Under the pieces are notes generated by a model that was not told where the DNA came from, did no database searches, and worked only from the letters and a program-made list of their open reading frames with translations. Made by a program: the position numbers and the translations under genes. From Bifidobacterium breve (lineage in GTDB: Bacteria; Actinomycetota; Acidimicrobiia; Acidimicrobiales; Ilumatobacteraceae), in NCBI GenBank assembly GCA_945893395.1, contig CAMDEC010000006.1:1-43516 (forward strand): a stretch of 43,516 bases of DNA. The letters are read 5' to 3'. Shown here piece after piece: positions 32,077-40,841 of this stretch; within the stretch, counting starts at the first letter, position 1; each line of letters starts with the position of its first letter.

Positions 32077-32969
32077 GTTCTAGCGCCGCCTCGCGCGGAT
32101 TAAATCGTTTTGCAAATACAGCACCACCCGAACTTCTATTCGTAGTTTCAGCCTTAGGTCAGTACTGCGGTGCGGTCATCGCAGTTGGGCTATTCGACGA
32201 TCTTGCCCCAGCCAGTGTCGCCTGGCTACGCGTGATCGGTGCGGCAATTTTTTTGCTTGCGTTCTCGTTTAAATCGTTAAGGCTCGGCGGCCACTGGTCG
32301 CGCCAACAATTAATCAGCGTCAGCCTGTTTGGCATTTCAACAGCTCTAATGAACTTGTTTTTTTACTTGGCAATTCAACATCTTGATCTAGGCAAAGGTG
32401 TAGCGATCGAATTCATTGGACCAATAACCGTCGCCGCACTTCGCACCCGCACGCGCCGCAATGCCATCGCCCTAGGCTTGGCCGTGGTCGGCGTCGTGAT
32501 TTTGTCGGGTCTCGAACTCGGCAACGAGCCATTGGGTTTGCTTTTTATTTTTCTGGCTTCAATCATGTGGGCGCTGTACATCGTGATCGGGTCGAAGGTC
32601 GCAAGTTTTGACCGTGGCGTTTCTGGTCTTGGCATCGGCCTGTTGATCGGTGCTCTTTTCATCGCTCCATTTGGTGCGCCAACTGTCGGCCCCGCATTCA
32701 GTACACCGTGGATTCTCGCAACAGGTCTTGTCGTTGGCGTTTTGTCCAATGCAATCGGTTACGGCATCGATCAATTCACGTTGCGACGCATTCCAGTACG
32801 CAGATTTTCTGTGTTGCTCGCGCTGCTACCGGTCACAGCAACTATTTTTGGACTGCTCTTTTTAAATCAAGTGCCAAGCATCACAGACTTGATCGGCATC
32901 AGTTTTGTCTTGATCGGTGTTGTTGTGCAACAACGCGAAACGCTTCCGGCAACCGAAGTTGTCGCTTAA
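32073..32969 (+). CDS. EamA/DMT-family transporter, RhtA-like
   Basis: The 298-residue protein has about ten hydrophobic helices arranged as two EamA repeats. Features such as SVAWLRVIGAAIFLLAF, LGKGVAIEFIGPITVAAL and SNAIGYGIDQFTLRRIP resemble RhtA-type exporters of threonine, homoserine or related metabolites. The TTG start overlaps the aldolase stop as TTGA, implying translational coupling; a later start is possible because the first 18 residues are hydrophilic. It may export a product of the AceE-like/aldolase pair, but this is an inference. Confidence 0.83.
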   Translation: MSSSAASRGLNRFANTAPPELLFVVSALGQYCGAVIAVGLFDDLAPASVAWLRVIGAAIFLLAFSFKSLRLGGHWSRQQLISVSLFGISTALMNLFFYLAIQHLDLGKGVAIEFIGPITVAALRTRTRRNAIALGLAVVGVVILSGLELGNEPLGLLFIFLASIMWALYIVIGSKVASFDRGVSGLGIGLLIGALFIAPFGAPTVGPAFSTPWILATGLVVGVLSNAIGYGIDQFTLRRIPVRRFSVLLALLPVTATIFGLLFLNQVPSITDLIGISFVLIGVVVQQRETLPATEVVA

Positions 32970-32983
32970 CTTCAAGTAGACTG

Positions 32984-32999
32984 TCCTCGCGGGCGAGGG
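32984..32999 (+). terminator. GC-rich hairpin between transporter and SpoIID-type gene
   Basis: CCTCG and CGAGG form a 5-bp stem (6 with a G-T pair) around CGGG, followed by GAGTTTT. It may be a weak terminator for the AceE-aldolase-transporter unit. Its 3' arm also holds GAGGGAG, a possible Shine-Dalgarno site for the next gene, so it could equally mask translation. Confidence 0.35.
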
Positions 33000-33013
33000 A
33001 GTTTTAATTCTCT

Positions 33014-35389
33014 ATGCGCATACCCCAAATCTCATACAAACGGCGCTTCGTCGCATTATTCGGCATCGCAACACTCGTTGCGGGGCTCGCACCTGCGCAA
33101 CTCGCCCACGCCGAACTGGGGCAACTGCCTGGCGGCGTGATTATTTACGGTCGCGGTTTCGGCCATGGTCGCGGTCTGAGCCAATACGGTGCTTACGGCT
33201 GGGCAACCGTTCACGGCTGGTCGTGGGAGCAAATTCTCGATTTTTATTACGGCGGAGCAACGGGCAACTTGCGATCAAATCTTGAAGCACCAAACCAAGA
33301 TATGACAACTTGGCTGAGCGTGATGAACAACAAGCAAACCGGCGTCGTTTCAGACTCAAGCACGATGCGTCTGCTCGAAGACCCAGACCAGGGTCGACGG
33401 TTCACCAGCATGGTCGCCCGCGAAAAATCTGGGGCACAACGCGTCTATCAAGTTTGGGGTTCAGGCGAACGCAAATGTCTCAACGAATCTGACTCACCTG
33501 AGGCGGCAGGTTTTACGCTGATCGGTGAGTTCAATGAAACCGCATCGTTTCTCACCAACGCCAGTCAAGACCCCGCCGCATCGGCACTCGACACGGTTGG
33601 CCTTTGCGAACCCAAATCGGCAAGCGCAAATCAAGTTCGTTATTATCGCGGCATTGTTCGCGCGATGAACAACACAAAAAACGAAAACCGCACGATCAAC
33701 ATCGCTCGTCTTGACGATTATCTGCGTGGCGTCGTGCCACGCGAATCACCAGCATCATGGGGTGACACTGCTGGCGGTGCGGGCATGAATGCGTTGCGTG
33801 CCCAAGCCGTTGCTGCCCGATCTTATTCAGTCACCGAAAATCGTTATGCAGGTCTAGCGAAAACATGCGACACACAAGACTGCCAAGTTTATGGTGGTGC
33901 CGCACTTCGAACTTCAGTCAACGCATCACCGTCAGTTCTCGAAAGTGCCAATACCGATCGTGCCGTTGCTGAAACTTCTGGCGTTGTGATTCGAAATCCA
34001 AATGGCAATGTTGTGCGCACCGAGTTCTCATCTTCAAACGGTGGTCGCACCGCAGGTGGCGAATTTCCGGCCTTGGTTGACGAAGGTGATATTGCTTCGA
34101 ATAGTTCGCTAATGGTTTGGACGCGCGCGTTTTCTGCCACACAGATCGTCGCCAAATACCCACAAATCGGCATTCTTACTTCAGTTACGACAACGAACGA
34201 CGGTCTGGGTGGCGATTGGGGTGGCTACACGATTGATGTCACGATCACCGGCACTGCTGGCGCGGTCAAAGTTTCGGGTTGGGCGTTTCGCACATCATTC
34301 GGCTTACCTGCACCGTGGTTCGGAGCGACACAAGTTTTTGGCGCGCCACTTGAATCTGGTGTGGTTGGCTCAATGTTGTTCGTCGGTGACTCAATCGGTC
34401 AGAGCATCGTTCCAGAATTCTCGGCAATAATGTCGCCAGCCTATCCCTCGGTCAATTTTCAAGCCATCGCCAACCGCTGCATGGTCGGTCCGAGTTGCGT
34501 CACACCAGACAAAGGTTTGCCAGATGCAATCGGCGTCGTTAATTCGCTGAGCGTCGAACAGTTCCCACAAATTGCAATCGTTCAATTGGGATACAACGAC
34601 GACCCCAACACGATGGCCGGCGATGTGGCTGCAGTGATTAACGCGCTAAATGCACGCAATGTGCAAAGAATCATCTTTGTCAACCTGTCAACACGTCGCG
34701 CTTCACAAAACTATGCATTGTCAAACGCAGCGTTGGCGGCTGCCGCGCAAATCAACCCGAATGTTTCTGTCCTCGACTGGAACGCGGCCAGCAGCGACCC
34801 GTCGGCTTCGCGCTGGTTCAGCGACGACATCCATCTAACGACCACTGGTCGCACCGAGTTCACATTATTTTTGCGCAAGCAACTCGACGAACTTCGCGCC
34901 CAAGGTCTGATTACGCCGAACCCAGACAGTGTCTTGCCATTGGCGGTACCTCTAGTCGCTGGCAATCGAGGCGAGCCGGTTTCTCAGTTGCAAAAGGCAC
35001 TGAACGTCGCCCTGGGCTTGAAAAAGAAACAGAAACTTGCCACCGATGGCGCATACGGCAAAGGCACTGCAAGCGCCGTGAGCAAAGTCGAAGAACTCAA
35101 CGGTCTGCCAATAGACGGCATTGCTGACGTCACAGTCCTGAGCCTTCTTGGCATCGACACCACAACTTTCAAACTCAGTCGAAACTCGCGCCATACATCT
35201 ATAGCCACGGCTCAAACAGCACTCGCCCGTGTACTCAAAATTAAAATGAAGGCAGATGGAATCTTTGGTTCGGGCACGGCTAAACAACTCAAGCGCTTTC
35301 AAAAAAGTGTCGGGCTCAAACAAACTGGTGTGATCGACCGTACAACTTGGCTTTCGCTACTGGCTGCCAGCGCAACGCTCACAAAATAA
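33014..35389 (+). CDS. Secreted SpoIID/LytB - SGNH hydrolase - double peptidoglycan-binding protein
   Basis: The 791-residue protein has a signal peptide with probable cleavage after AHA at residue 33. Residues about 40-440 carry the SpoIID/LytB domain: YGRGFGHGRGLSQYGAYGWA, DDYLRGVVPRESPASW with the catalytic-type Glu244, and LRAQAVAARSYS. Residues about 453-640 form an SGNH/GDSL hydrolase: GDSIGQS with Ser460, QLGYNDD with Asn528 and DDIHLTTTGR with Asp604 and His607. Two PG_binding_1 repeats follow (about 650-715 and 725-785), with DGAYGKGT and DGIFGSGT. Together this suggests glycan cleavage plus ester (possibly O-acetyl) removal on peptidoglycan. It converges with the GlfT2-like gene, 5 nt apart. 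Confidence 0.9.
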   Translation: MRIPQISYKRRFVALFGIATLVAGLAPAQLAHAELGQLPGGVIIYGRGFGHGRGLSQYGAYGWATVHGWSWEQILDFYYGGATGNLRSNLEAPNQDMTTWLSVMNNKQTGVVSDSSTMRLLEDPDQGRRFTSMVAREKSGAQRVYQVWGSGERKCLNESDSPEAAGFTLIGEFNETASFLTNASQDPAASALDTVGLCEPKSASANQVRYYRGIVRAMNNTKNENRTINIARLDDYLRGVVPRESPASWGDTAGGAGMNALRAQAVAARSYSVTENRYAGLAKTCDTQDCQVYGGAALRTSVNASPSVLESANTDRAVAETSGVVIRNPNGNVVRTEFSSSNGGRTAGGEFPALVDEGDIASNSSLMVWTRAFSATQIVAKYPQIGILTSVTTTNDGLGGDWGGYTIDVTITGTAGAVKVSGWAFRTSFGLPAPWFGATQVFGAPLESGVVGSMLFVGDSIGQSIVPEFSAIMSPAYPSVNFQAIANRCMVGPSCVTPDKGLPDAIGVVNSLSVEQFPQIAIVQLGYNDDPNTMAGDVAAVINALNARNVQRIIFVNLSTRRASQNYALSNAALAAAAQINPNVSVLDWNAASSDPSASRWFSDDIHLTTTGRTEFTLFLRKQLDELRAQGLITPNPDSVLPLAVPLVAGNRGEPVSQLQKALNVALGLKKKQKLATDGAYGKGTASAVSKVEELNGLPIDGIADVTVLSLLGIDTTTFKLSRNSRHTSIATAQTALARVLKIKMKADGIFGSGTAKQLKRFQKSVGLKQTGVIDRTTWLSLLAASATLTK

Positions 35390-35394
35390 AATAA

Positions 35395-37176
35395 TCAGCT
35401 ATTAAATTTTTTTTGCCAGCTCTCGTCACTCACAAGAGTCGGATAAGCATCGCGGTATTCGCGCTTGAGCCGACGATAATTCAGCGCAATTTCTTTGGTC
35501 ACGACGCAGACTTCGCGCAATAACGCAAAAAACCGACGTGAGTCGCGCTCAACTACGAAACCTTCAGGCAGTCTGTCGTGGCGATACAAAATTCTGTTAT
35601 ATCTGGTTGCCAAACCCACGGCTCGCGAGTCAATCGGTGCAGTTCTTAAGACATCACGACGTAACGCCTTGGGCAAGACGTAGCCACCGATAAGTGGCAC
35701 GGCCAGTGCAAAACCAATCAAGCGGATCGGCTTGATCCTTGGTTTGGTGATTTTCACCGCAGCCAATTCTGCCGACAGCGGTGCGGGTTTTTCTTCAGAG
35801 ACTTTGCGCAAATCATCGTGTAGCGCCGAGTGATCCGTGGCGATCAACGCCGCCGGGCCCTGCAGATATGCACGCACACCGCGAATCATGTATTCGACGC
35901 TGGCGTAACGCATCGAGAACAAGTTTCTGAAACACAACGCTATGAACCGTCGCGCCAAGTGCCACCAGTGATGCCTGTCAAACACGAGCGTGTCGATGAT
36001 CGCAAAATTGCGCTTTTCATAAAACAACGAAGACGGGTTGTTTTTCAGACCAAAATCTGCGTGCCAGACGATCACGCCGTTCAAAGTAACGCTGTGCTTG
36101 CCGGTATGCAGCAAACCAAAACTCACATCGTCGCCACGCACAAAAATTGGTAACGGGTTATCCCGCGTGATCATCACCGGAAATGCCGTATACCACCACG
36201 CCGTATAGGCGAACTTCTTTTCGCGCGCATCGCGCAGCACTAATTTGCGCTCACGCAAGTCGTCTTCACGACCAATCGCCCGCAACGGATACAGCGATCG
36301 CCAACGATATTTCGAGCCCGCTTCAAACTGCATCCAACCTCGCTCTTCGCTGAGCATCGCTCCATGAATGCATAATTTTTCGTCACGCGCAAAACTAAAC
36401 AATGCATAGGTTCGCACGAGGGCATCTGGTTCGAGAGTGATGTCATCGTCCATCAACAAAATATGTGTCGACCAACCTTCGTTGCGCAGATGAATGATTC
36501 CGCGAGCGAACCCACCAGCACCACCCAAGTTGGGATTCTGCACGACCGTGATCGGCGCATTTTGTTCGGTATCAAATTCGATGTTTCGTGCGTTGTCGAC
36601 CACGAGCACACGCAGTTTGCCGCGCAGTGTTTCGACCGTTTTTTCAAGATGCAAAACTTTTGCCACGGTCGGCTTGACATAATCTTGGCGATTAAAAGTG
36701 GTTATCGACAGCGAAAGCCTGATCTCGCGCGCAACATTCGTGGTCGTCGTCCATTCTCCACCGGTAACCACAACATCGGTCTGCTCTGCGCTGAGTCGAA
36801 CGAAATAGCTTCCATAATTCGCCCCAGAAAAATCTGGCACTTCGATCGTCGTCTTGCCGTTCAACGCAATGACGGTCGAGGCAACGACTTTTTCTGTTTG
36901 TTTCAAGCCGAACAACTTGGCACTAACGCCCACAATTTCGATTCGACCAGACCCGGTTGCATAAACAGTCACGAAGAGATTCTCGATGGTGCTCAGCCGT
37001 CGCCAACGACCAGCGGCAAAAACCCCAAATGAAGTATCAAAACTGAGTTCAGCGCCCGCATGCAAAAGAACCCGACCATCTACGATCGGTGCATTACCTT
37101 CAGCGCGCACATACAGCAACGGCTCGGTTGTCTCTGCACGCGGCAGAGTCAGTCTTTGCAACAAAAAATTATTCAT
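35395..37176 (-). CDS. GlfT2-like galactofuranosyltransferase
   Basis: The 593-residue protein shows the architecture of mycobacterial galactan polymerase GlfT2: an N-terminal beta-sandwich (about 1-150), a GT-A family 2 domain starting LSITTFNRQDYVKPTV, the metal-binding motif LLMDDDITLEPDAL, a substrate loop AWWYTAFP, GDDVSFG, and the catalytic region VIVWHADFGLKNNPSSL, then a helical C-terminal part. It should add galactofuranose from UDP-Galf to a growing lipid-linked galactan at the membrane. The ATG at 37176 shares TGATG with the glf stop; a GTG one codon upstream (37179) is an alternative. Coupling to glf confirms the UDP-Galf supply. Confidence 0.9.
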   Translation of the reverse strand: MNNFLLQRLTLPRAETTEPLLYVRAEGNAPIVDGRVLLHAGAELSFDTSFGVFAAGRWRRLSTIENLFVTVYATGSGRIEIVGVSAKLFGLKQTEKVVASTVIALNGKTTIEVPDFSGANYGSYFVRLSAEQTDVVVTGGEWTTTTNVAREIRLSLSITTFNRQDYVKPTVAKVLHLEKTVETLRGKLRVLVVDNARNIEFDTEQNAPITVVQNPNLGGAGGFARGIIHLRNEGWSTHILLMDDDITLEPDALVRTYALFSFARDEKLCIHGAMLSEERGWMQFEAGSKYRWRSLYPLRAIGREDDLRERKLVLRDAREKKFAYTAWWYTAFPVMITRDNPLPIFVRGDDVSFGLLHTGKHSVTLNGVIVWHADFGLKNNPSSLFYEKRNFAIIDTLVFDRHHWWHLARRFIALCFRNLFSMRYASVEYMIRGVRAYLQGPAALIATDHSALHDDLRKVSEEKPAPLSAELAAVKITKPRIKPIRLIGFALAVPLIGGYVLPKALRRDVLRTAPIDSRAVGLATRYNRILYRHDRLPEGFVVERDSRRFFALLREVCVVTKEIALNYRRLKREYRDAYPTLVSDESWQKKFNS

Positions 37177-38330
37177 CACGCCATCGGATCAACCGAAAAA
37201 CTCGGCAACGATTTTTTCGCGGTCAAACAATCCAGCATCACTTTTGACGCCGACAGTGCTTCATGAATCGTCACATCCATGTCTAGATAACGGTAGGTGC
37301 CAAGTCTGCCAATGAATGTCACGCCTTTGGCGCTGCGAGCCCGTTGCACATATTGCAGCAACTGCTCTTTTTCCTTGACCAATCGAATCGGATAATAAGG
37401 CGTATCAGTCTCGCCACAAAGTCGTGAAAACTCGCGATAGACAACTGTTTGAGAGTGAGTCTCCCAAGGTGCGAAGTGTTTGTGCTCGGTGATTCGCGTA
37501 TACGGCACCTCGACATCGCAGTAGTTGACAACTGGGTGACCCTGATAATCGCCGTCACTTACCTCGGGCAAAAAATCCAGGGTTCGGTAGCCCAATCGTC
37601 CGAATTCAAAATTAAAGTACGCATCGATTGGCCCGGTCCAGACAACATGGTCGAATTCACCAAACTCGCTCGACTCGCTCGGCACGAACTTCGTGTTGAG
37701 CCGCACTGAAATCGACGGGTGATCCAGAATCGCCTCGACTATCGGTGTATAACCATCTTTGGGTATCGCCTGATACGGGTGGTTGAAATATGAGTCGTCT
37801 TCCGTAAAGCGCACAGGCAGTCTCGCCAAAATACTTGCAGGCAACTCTTTTGGATCAACCCCCCACTGCTTTGACGTATAACCCGCGAAAAACGCCTCGT
37901 ACAACTCTCGACCGACGAATCGCAAACCTTGGTCTTCGAATGAAACCGGGTTGGTGATCGTCGTGTCAGCCTTGCTCTGAATAAATTCTTCGGCTTGCTG
38001 GGCATCAAAATCGCGGTCAAAAAACTGGTTGATCGTCTTTAGGTTCACCGGCAACGAATACATTGCGCCCTGCGAAATCGCCTTGACTTTGTGCCGATAC
38101 GGCATCATTTCACCAAAACGATTGATGTACTCCCAAACATGTTCGTGCTGTGTATGAAAAATGTGCGGACCATATTTATGGATCATCACGCCCGTGTCGT
38201 GACGCGCTGTAAAACAATTGCCGGCAACATGGTCACGGGCATCAAAAACCATGGCTTTGTGGCCCGCCTGCGCTAATTCTCGAGCGACAACCGCTCCTGA
38301 AAACCCAGCCCCAACAATGGCAAATCGCAC
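37176..38330 (-). CDS. glf: UDP-galactopyranose mutase
   Basis: The 384-residue flavoenzyme interconverts UDP-galactopyranose and UDP-galactofuranose. FAD-binding GAGFSGAVVARELA begins at residue 7, GNCFTARHDTGVMIHKYGPHIFHTQ holds the conserved histidine loop, and the substrate-contacting arginine and tyrosines lie in KQWGVDPKELPASILARLPVRF and YTRITEHKHF. Length and motifs are complete. The GTG start is preceded by a near-consensus -10 element. It forms a two-gene unit with the galactofuranosyltransferase, the basis for a galactan-type wall polymer. Confidence 0.95.
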   Translation of the reverse strand: MRFAIVGAGFSGAVVARELAQAGHKAMVFDARDHVAGNCFTARHDTGVMIHKYGPHIFHTQHEHVWEYINRFGEMMPYRHKVKAISQGAMYSLPVNLKTINQFFDRDFDAQQAEEFIQSKADTTITNPVSFEDQGLRFVGRELYEAFFAGYTSKQWGVDPKELPASILARLPVRFTEDDSYFNHPYQAIPKDGYTPIVEAILDHPSISVRLNTKFVPSESSEFGEFDHVVWTGPIDAYFNFEFGRLGYRTLDFLPEVSDGDYQGHPVVNYCDVEVPYTRITEHKHFAPWETHSQTVVYREFSRLCGETDTPYYPIRLVKEKEQLLQYVQRARSAKGVTFIGRLGTYRYLDMDVTIHEALSASKVMLDCLTAKKSLPSFSVDPMA

Positions 38331-38336
38331 TAGATA

Positions 38337-38342
38337 ATCATA
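38337..38342 (-). promoter_or_regulatory. Putative -10 hexamer TATGAT for glf
   Basis: On the minus strand TATGAT is followed by exactly 6 nt (TATCTA) and GTG 38330, the best match to a consensus -10 in the window. The remaining 56 bp up to the next gene show nothing else clear. Confidence 0.55.
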
Positions 38343-38398
38343 CGACTTGAGGTCGTGCGACTGAGTTCAACTAGATATCTGGCTTGTTGGCTATGCAA

Positions 38399-39565
38399 TT
38401 ATTTTGAGAGCCACGGTGAGCAGGCACCTTCGAGATCACGAATTTGAATTCTCTCTCGATTGTCATACGTCACAGCATTCTTCGGATCACGTTGCAACTT
38501 GAAAGTGCGAAACGACATTTCGGTCGTATCAATTGTCAAGATTTTGCCGATCAACGAATCGCCCAAATTAAGGATCAACTTCAACGCTTCCAGCGCTTGA
38601 ATCGAACCGACGATTCCAGGCAATACACCCAGCACTCCAGCCTCGGCACAACTCGGGGCCAATTCTGCCGGTGGCGGCTCTGGCACCATGTCGCGATATG
38701 TCGGGCCAAGAATCGGGTGGAACACACTGACCATGCCTTCAAATCTGAATATTGAGCCGTGCACAACCGGAATGCCAAGTTTGACGCTGGCATCGTTGAG
38801 CAGATACCGACTTGGAAAGTTATCCGCACCATCCACAATCACGTCGTAACCCGTCAGGATTTCAATTACATTTTCAGCGCAAAGTCGCGTGTCGTAAGTA
38901 ACGACATCCACATCGGGGTTCAGCATCGTCAAAGTTTTTTTCGCCGAGTCAACTTTGCGGTCTCCAACTCGATCGAGGTTGTGCAAAATTTGACGCTGCA
39001 AGTTCGAAGCATCAACTACGTCCATATCCACGATGCCTAGCGTGCCGACACCGGCTGCCGCCAAATACATCGCCGCTGGCGAGCCAAGCCCACCAGCACC
39101 TAGCAACAACACCTTGCTCGAAAGCAACTTTGTCTGACCTTCAATACCGACCTCGGGCAACAGCACATGCCGTTGATACCGATTTTTCTGCTCTGCCGAC
39201 AACTGTGCCGGTGTTGACCACTCGCGGTTTTCGTCTTTCCATTTGCCAAAGCCACCAGCCATGCTGAGCACACTGGTGTAGCCCAACTCTTGCAGTGTCT
39301 CGGCGGCAAAAGCACTGCGCACACCGCCTGCGCAATAGACGATTACTGGAGAATTTTTATCGACGATCTTTGATTCGACTTGCGCCTCAAGATGCCCGCG
39401 CGGAATATGCACAGCATTTTTCAGTGCGCCTTGTTCGAACTCGTCGGGCTCGCGGACATCCAAAACTACGACCTGCTTCGCCGCAATTTTTTCTGCGGCG
39501 GTCTGCGTGTCGACTTCTTGAATCTTCGACTTGGCAGCAGCGAGTAGTTCGCGAAAACTGGACAT
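38399..39565 (-). CDS. Rhodanese-ThiF/MoeB fusion (sulfur-carrier adenylyltransferase)
   Basis: The 388-residue protein has a rhodanese domain first (about 15-115; active-site loop YCAGGVRSA with Cys78) and a ThiF/MoeB E1-like domain second (about 125-385; ATP-binding GAGGLGSPA at 156-164, DADNFPSRYLLND). MoeZ of Mycobacterium has the reverse order. It likely adenylates and thiocarboxylates a small ubiquitin-like sulfur carrier for molybdopterin, thiamine or cysteine synthesis; the carrier is not in the window. The zinc CxxC pairs of MoeB are not seen. A TAGGGT hexamer lies exactly 6 nt before ATG 39565. It is 21 nt downstream of the sirtuin gene. Confidence 0.88.
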   Translation of the reverse strand: MSSFRELLAAAKSKIQEVDTQTAAEKIAAKQVVVLDVREPDEFEQGALKNAVHIPRGHLEAQVESKIVDKNSPVIVYCAGGVRSAFAAETLQELGYTSVLSMAGGFGKWKDENREWSTPAQLSAEQKNRYQRHVLLPEVGIEGQTKLLSSKVLLLGAGGLGSPAAMYLAAAGVGTLGIVDMDVVDASNLQRQILHNLDRVGDRKVDSAKKTLTMLNPDVDVVTYDTRLCAENVIEILTGYDVIVDGADNFPSRYLLNDASVKLGIPVVHGSIFRFEGMVSVFHPILGPTYRDMVPEPPPAELAPSCAEAGVLGVLPGIVGSIQALEALKLILNLGDSLIGKILTIDTTEMSFRTFKLQRDPKNAVTYDNRERIQIRDLEGACSPWLSK

Positions 39566-39571
39566 ATCAAT

Positions 39572-39577
39572 ACCCTA
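39572..39577 (-). promoter_or_regulatory. Putative -10 hexamer TAGGGT for the rhodanese-ThiF gene
   Basis: TAGGGT on the minus strand is followed by exactly 6 nt and ATG 39565, within the 21-nt gap after the sirtuin gene. Confidence 0.45.
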
Positions 39578-39586
39578 CCGTTTTTG

Positions 39587-40363
39587 TCAAGATTTCACGA
39601 CGCTACAAATTTCGGGCAAAACTTCGGAAATCGGCGCGTTCACAATCACCTCGGCGTATTTATCCATTTCAGTTGGCTGACCATTGACGATGACTATTTT
39701 GGCGCCAGAACTTTTTGCTCTCGGCAAGGTGTTGCACGCCGGAAAAACCGAAAGAGAAGTGCCGACGGCCAAAAACACGTCGCATTCGGTGCTCGCCTGC
39801 ATTGCGCGGTCCATCACATCTTGATCCAACGACTGACCAAACAAGATCGTGTCACTCTTGAGAATGCCGCCACAAAGTTCACACTTCGGATCTGGATCAC
39901 CCGCCAAAACTCGATCTAATGCTTCAGTCATCGGACGGCGATCTTTGCAGTCCCAACAACATGTGCGATGCAAAGTGCCGTGTACTTCTAGAACTTTGCT
40001 TGGGTCGTGACCCGCTTGTTGATGCAACTCATCGACGTTTTGTGTGACGATGGCAACGAGTGATTCGCGCTCTTCAATCGAAAGCAATGCACGATGACCG
40101 TCATTGGGTTGTGGGTTGTTGTTGATCCATTTCGCGCGATTTTGCCAAGACCTCTGGCGTAGTTGATGGTCTTGCAGATAAAACTGCAACGTCGCCGCCC
40201 GCTCAGCATCGGGATTCTTGGTCCATAAACCATTCGGTCCACGAAAGTCTGGAATCCCCGAGTCAGTTGAAATGCCGGCTCCTGTCAACACAGTTATTTT
40301 TGAAGATGCAGCAACAATCTGCTTGGCTGCACGCACTGCTTGGTCGACGCCGTTATTTTCCAC
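39587..40363 (-). CDS. Sir2-family NAD-dependent protein deacylase
   Basis: GTG 40363 gives 258 residues (MENNGVDQAV...), the normal size of a bacterial sirtuin; the track's longer ORF overlaps the divergent gene. NAD-binding motifs are LTGAGISTDSGIPDFRGPNGLW and TQNVDELHQQAG, the catalytic His is in EVHGTL, and the zinc cysteines are CCWDC and CELC. VGTSLSVFPACN and IVNGQPTEMD complete the Rossmann part. It should remove acetyl or longer acyl groups from lysines, for example on acyl-CoA synthetases. A CAGAAT hexamer is 6 nt upstream of the GTG. Confidence 0.9.
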   Translation of the reverse strand: MENNGVDQAVRAAKQIVAASSKITVLTGAGISTDSGIPDFRGPNGLWTKNPDAERAATLQFYLQDHQLRQRSWQNRAKWINNNPQPNDGHRALLSIEERESLVAIVTQNVDELHQQAGHDPSKVLEVHGTLHRTCCWDCKDRRPMTEALDRVLAGDPDPKCELCGGILKSDTILFGQSLDQDVMDRAMQASTECDVFLAVGTSLSVFPACNTLPRAKSSGAKIVIVNGQPTEMDKYAEVIVNAPISEVLPEICSVVKS

Positions 40364-40421
40364 CGCAATATTCTGCCTTAAATTGCCGGCCAAAACTTCG
40401 AACAGACGCACACAAATCACT

Positions 40422-40841
40422 ATGGCTTCAAACATTTGCGACTTCACAAACACCGAAATCTTTGTCTCTGAATGGGTTGACCCGGTATTGACCGCATCCG
40501 GTTTCGACGCGTGTGGTGACTATGTCGAAACATATTGGCTCGGCGTCATCGGCCCCAGCGCCACATGGGTGCTGCGATACCTGTCGCGCGAACTCGAGGT
40601 TTTCCCAAACGGATACTGCCTCGACTTGGCCGACACGGCGGCGGCACTCGGGCTCGCCTTTCGCCACGGTTCGGGTTCGCTCGAACGAGCCATCCAGCGA
40701 TGCGCAACATTTGGTTTGGTGGCTCAACTTCCACAGTCGCTTGCCGTCCGCAGGCGACTGCCTGCACTAACCAAACGTCAACTACTTCGCTTGCCGACGG
40801 CCTTGCAACACAGCCACAACGAGTTGTTTGCTAAAAACTGA
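40422..40841 (+). CDS. Conserved-looking protein of unknown function (139 residues)
   Basis: ATG 40422 is the likely start, since the longer track ORF overlaps the sirtuin gene. The protein is soluble, with no signal peptide. The middle (YWLGVIGPSATWVLRYLSRELEV, DLADTAAALGLAF, GSLERAIQRCATFGLV) looks like an all-helical module possibly followed by a winged-helix-like end (RRRLPALTKRQLLRLPTALQ). This could mean a small DNA-binding protein, but I do not recognise the family. It shares a 58-bp divergent region with the sirtuin gene and its stop directly abuts that of ispG. Confidence 0.7.
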   Translation: MASNICDFTNTEIFVSEWVDPVLTASGFDACGDYVETYWLGVIGPSATWVLRYLSRELEVFPNGYCLDLADTAAALGLAFRHGSGSLERAIQRCATFGLVAQLPQSLAVRRRLPALTKRQLLRLPTALQHSHNELFAKN

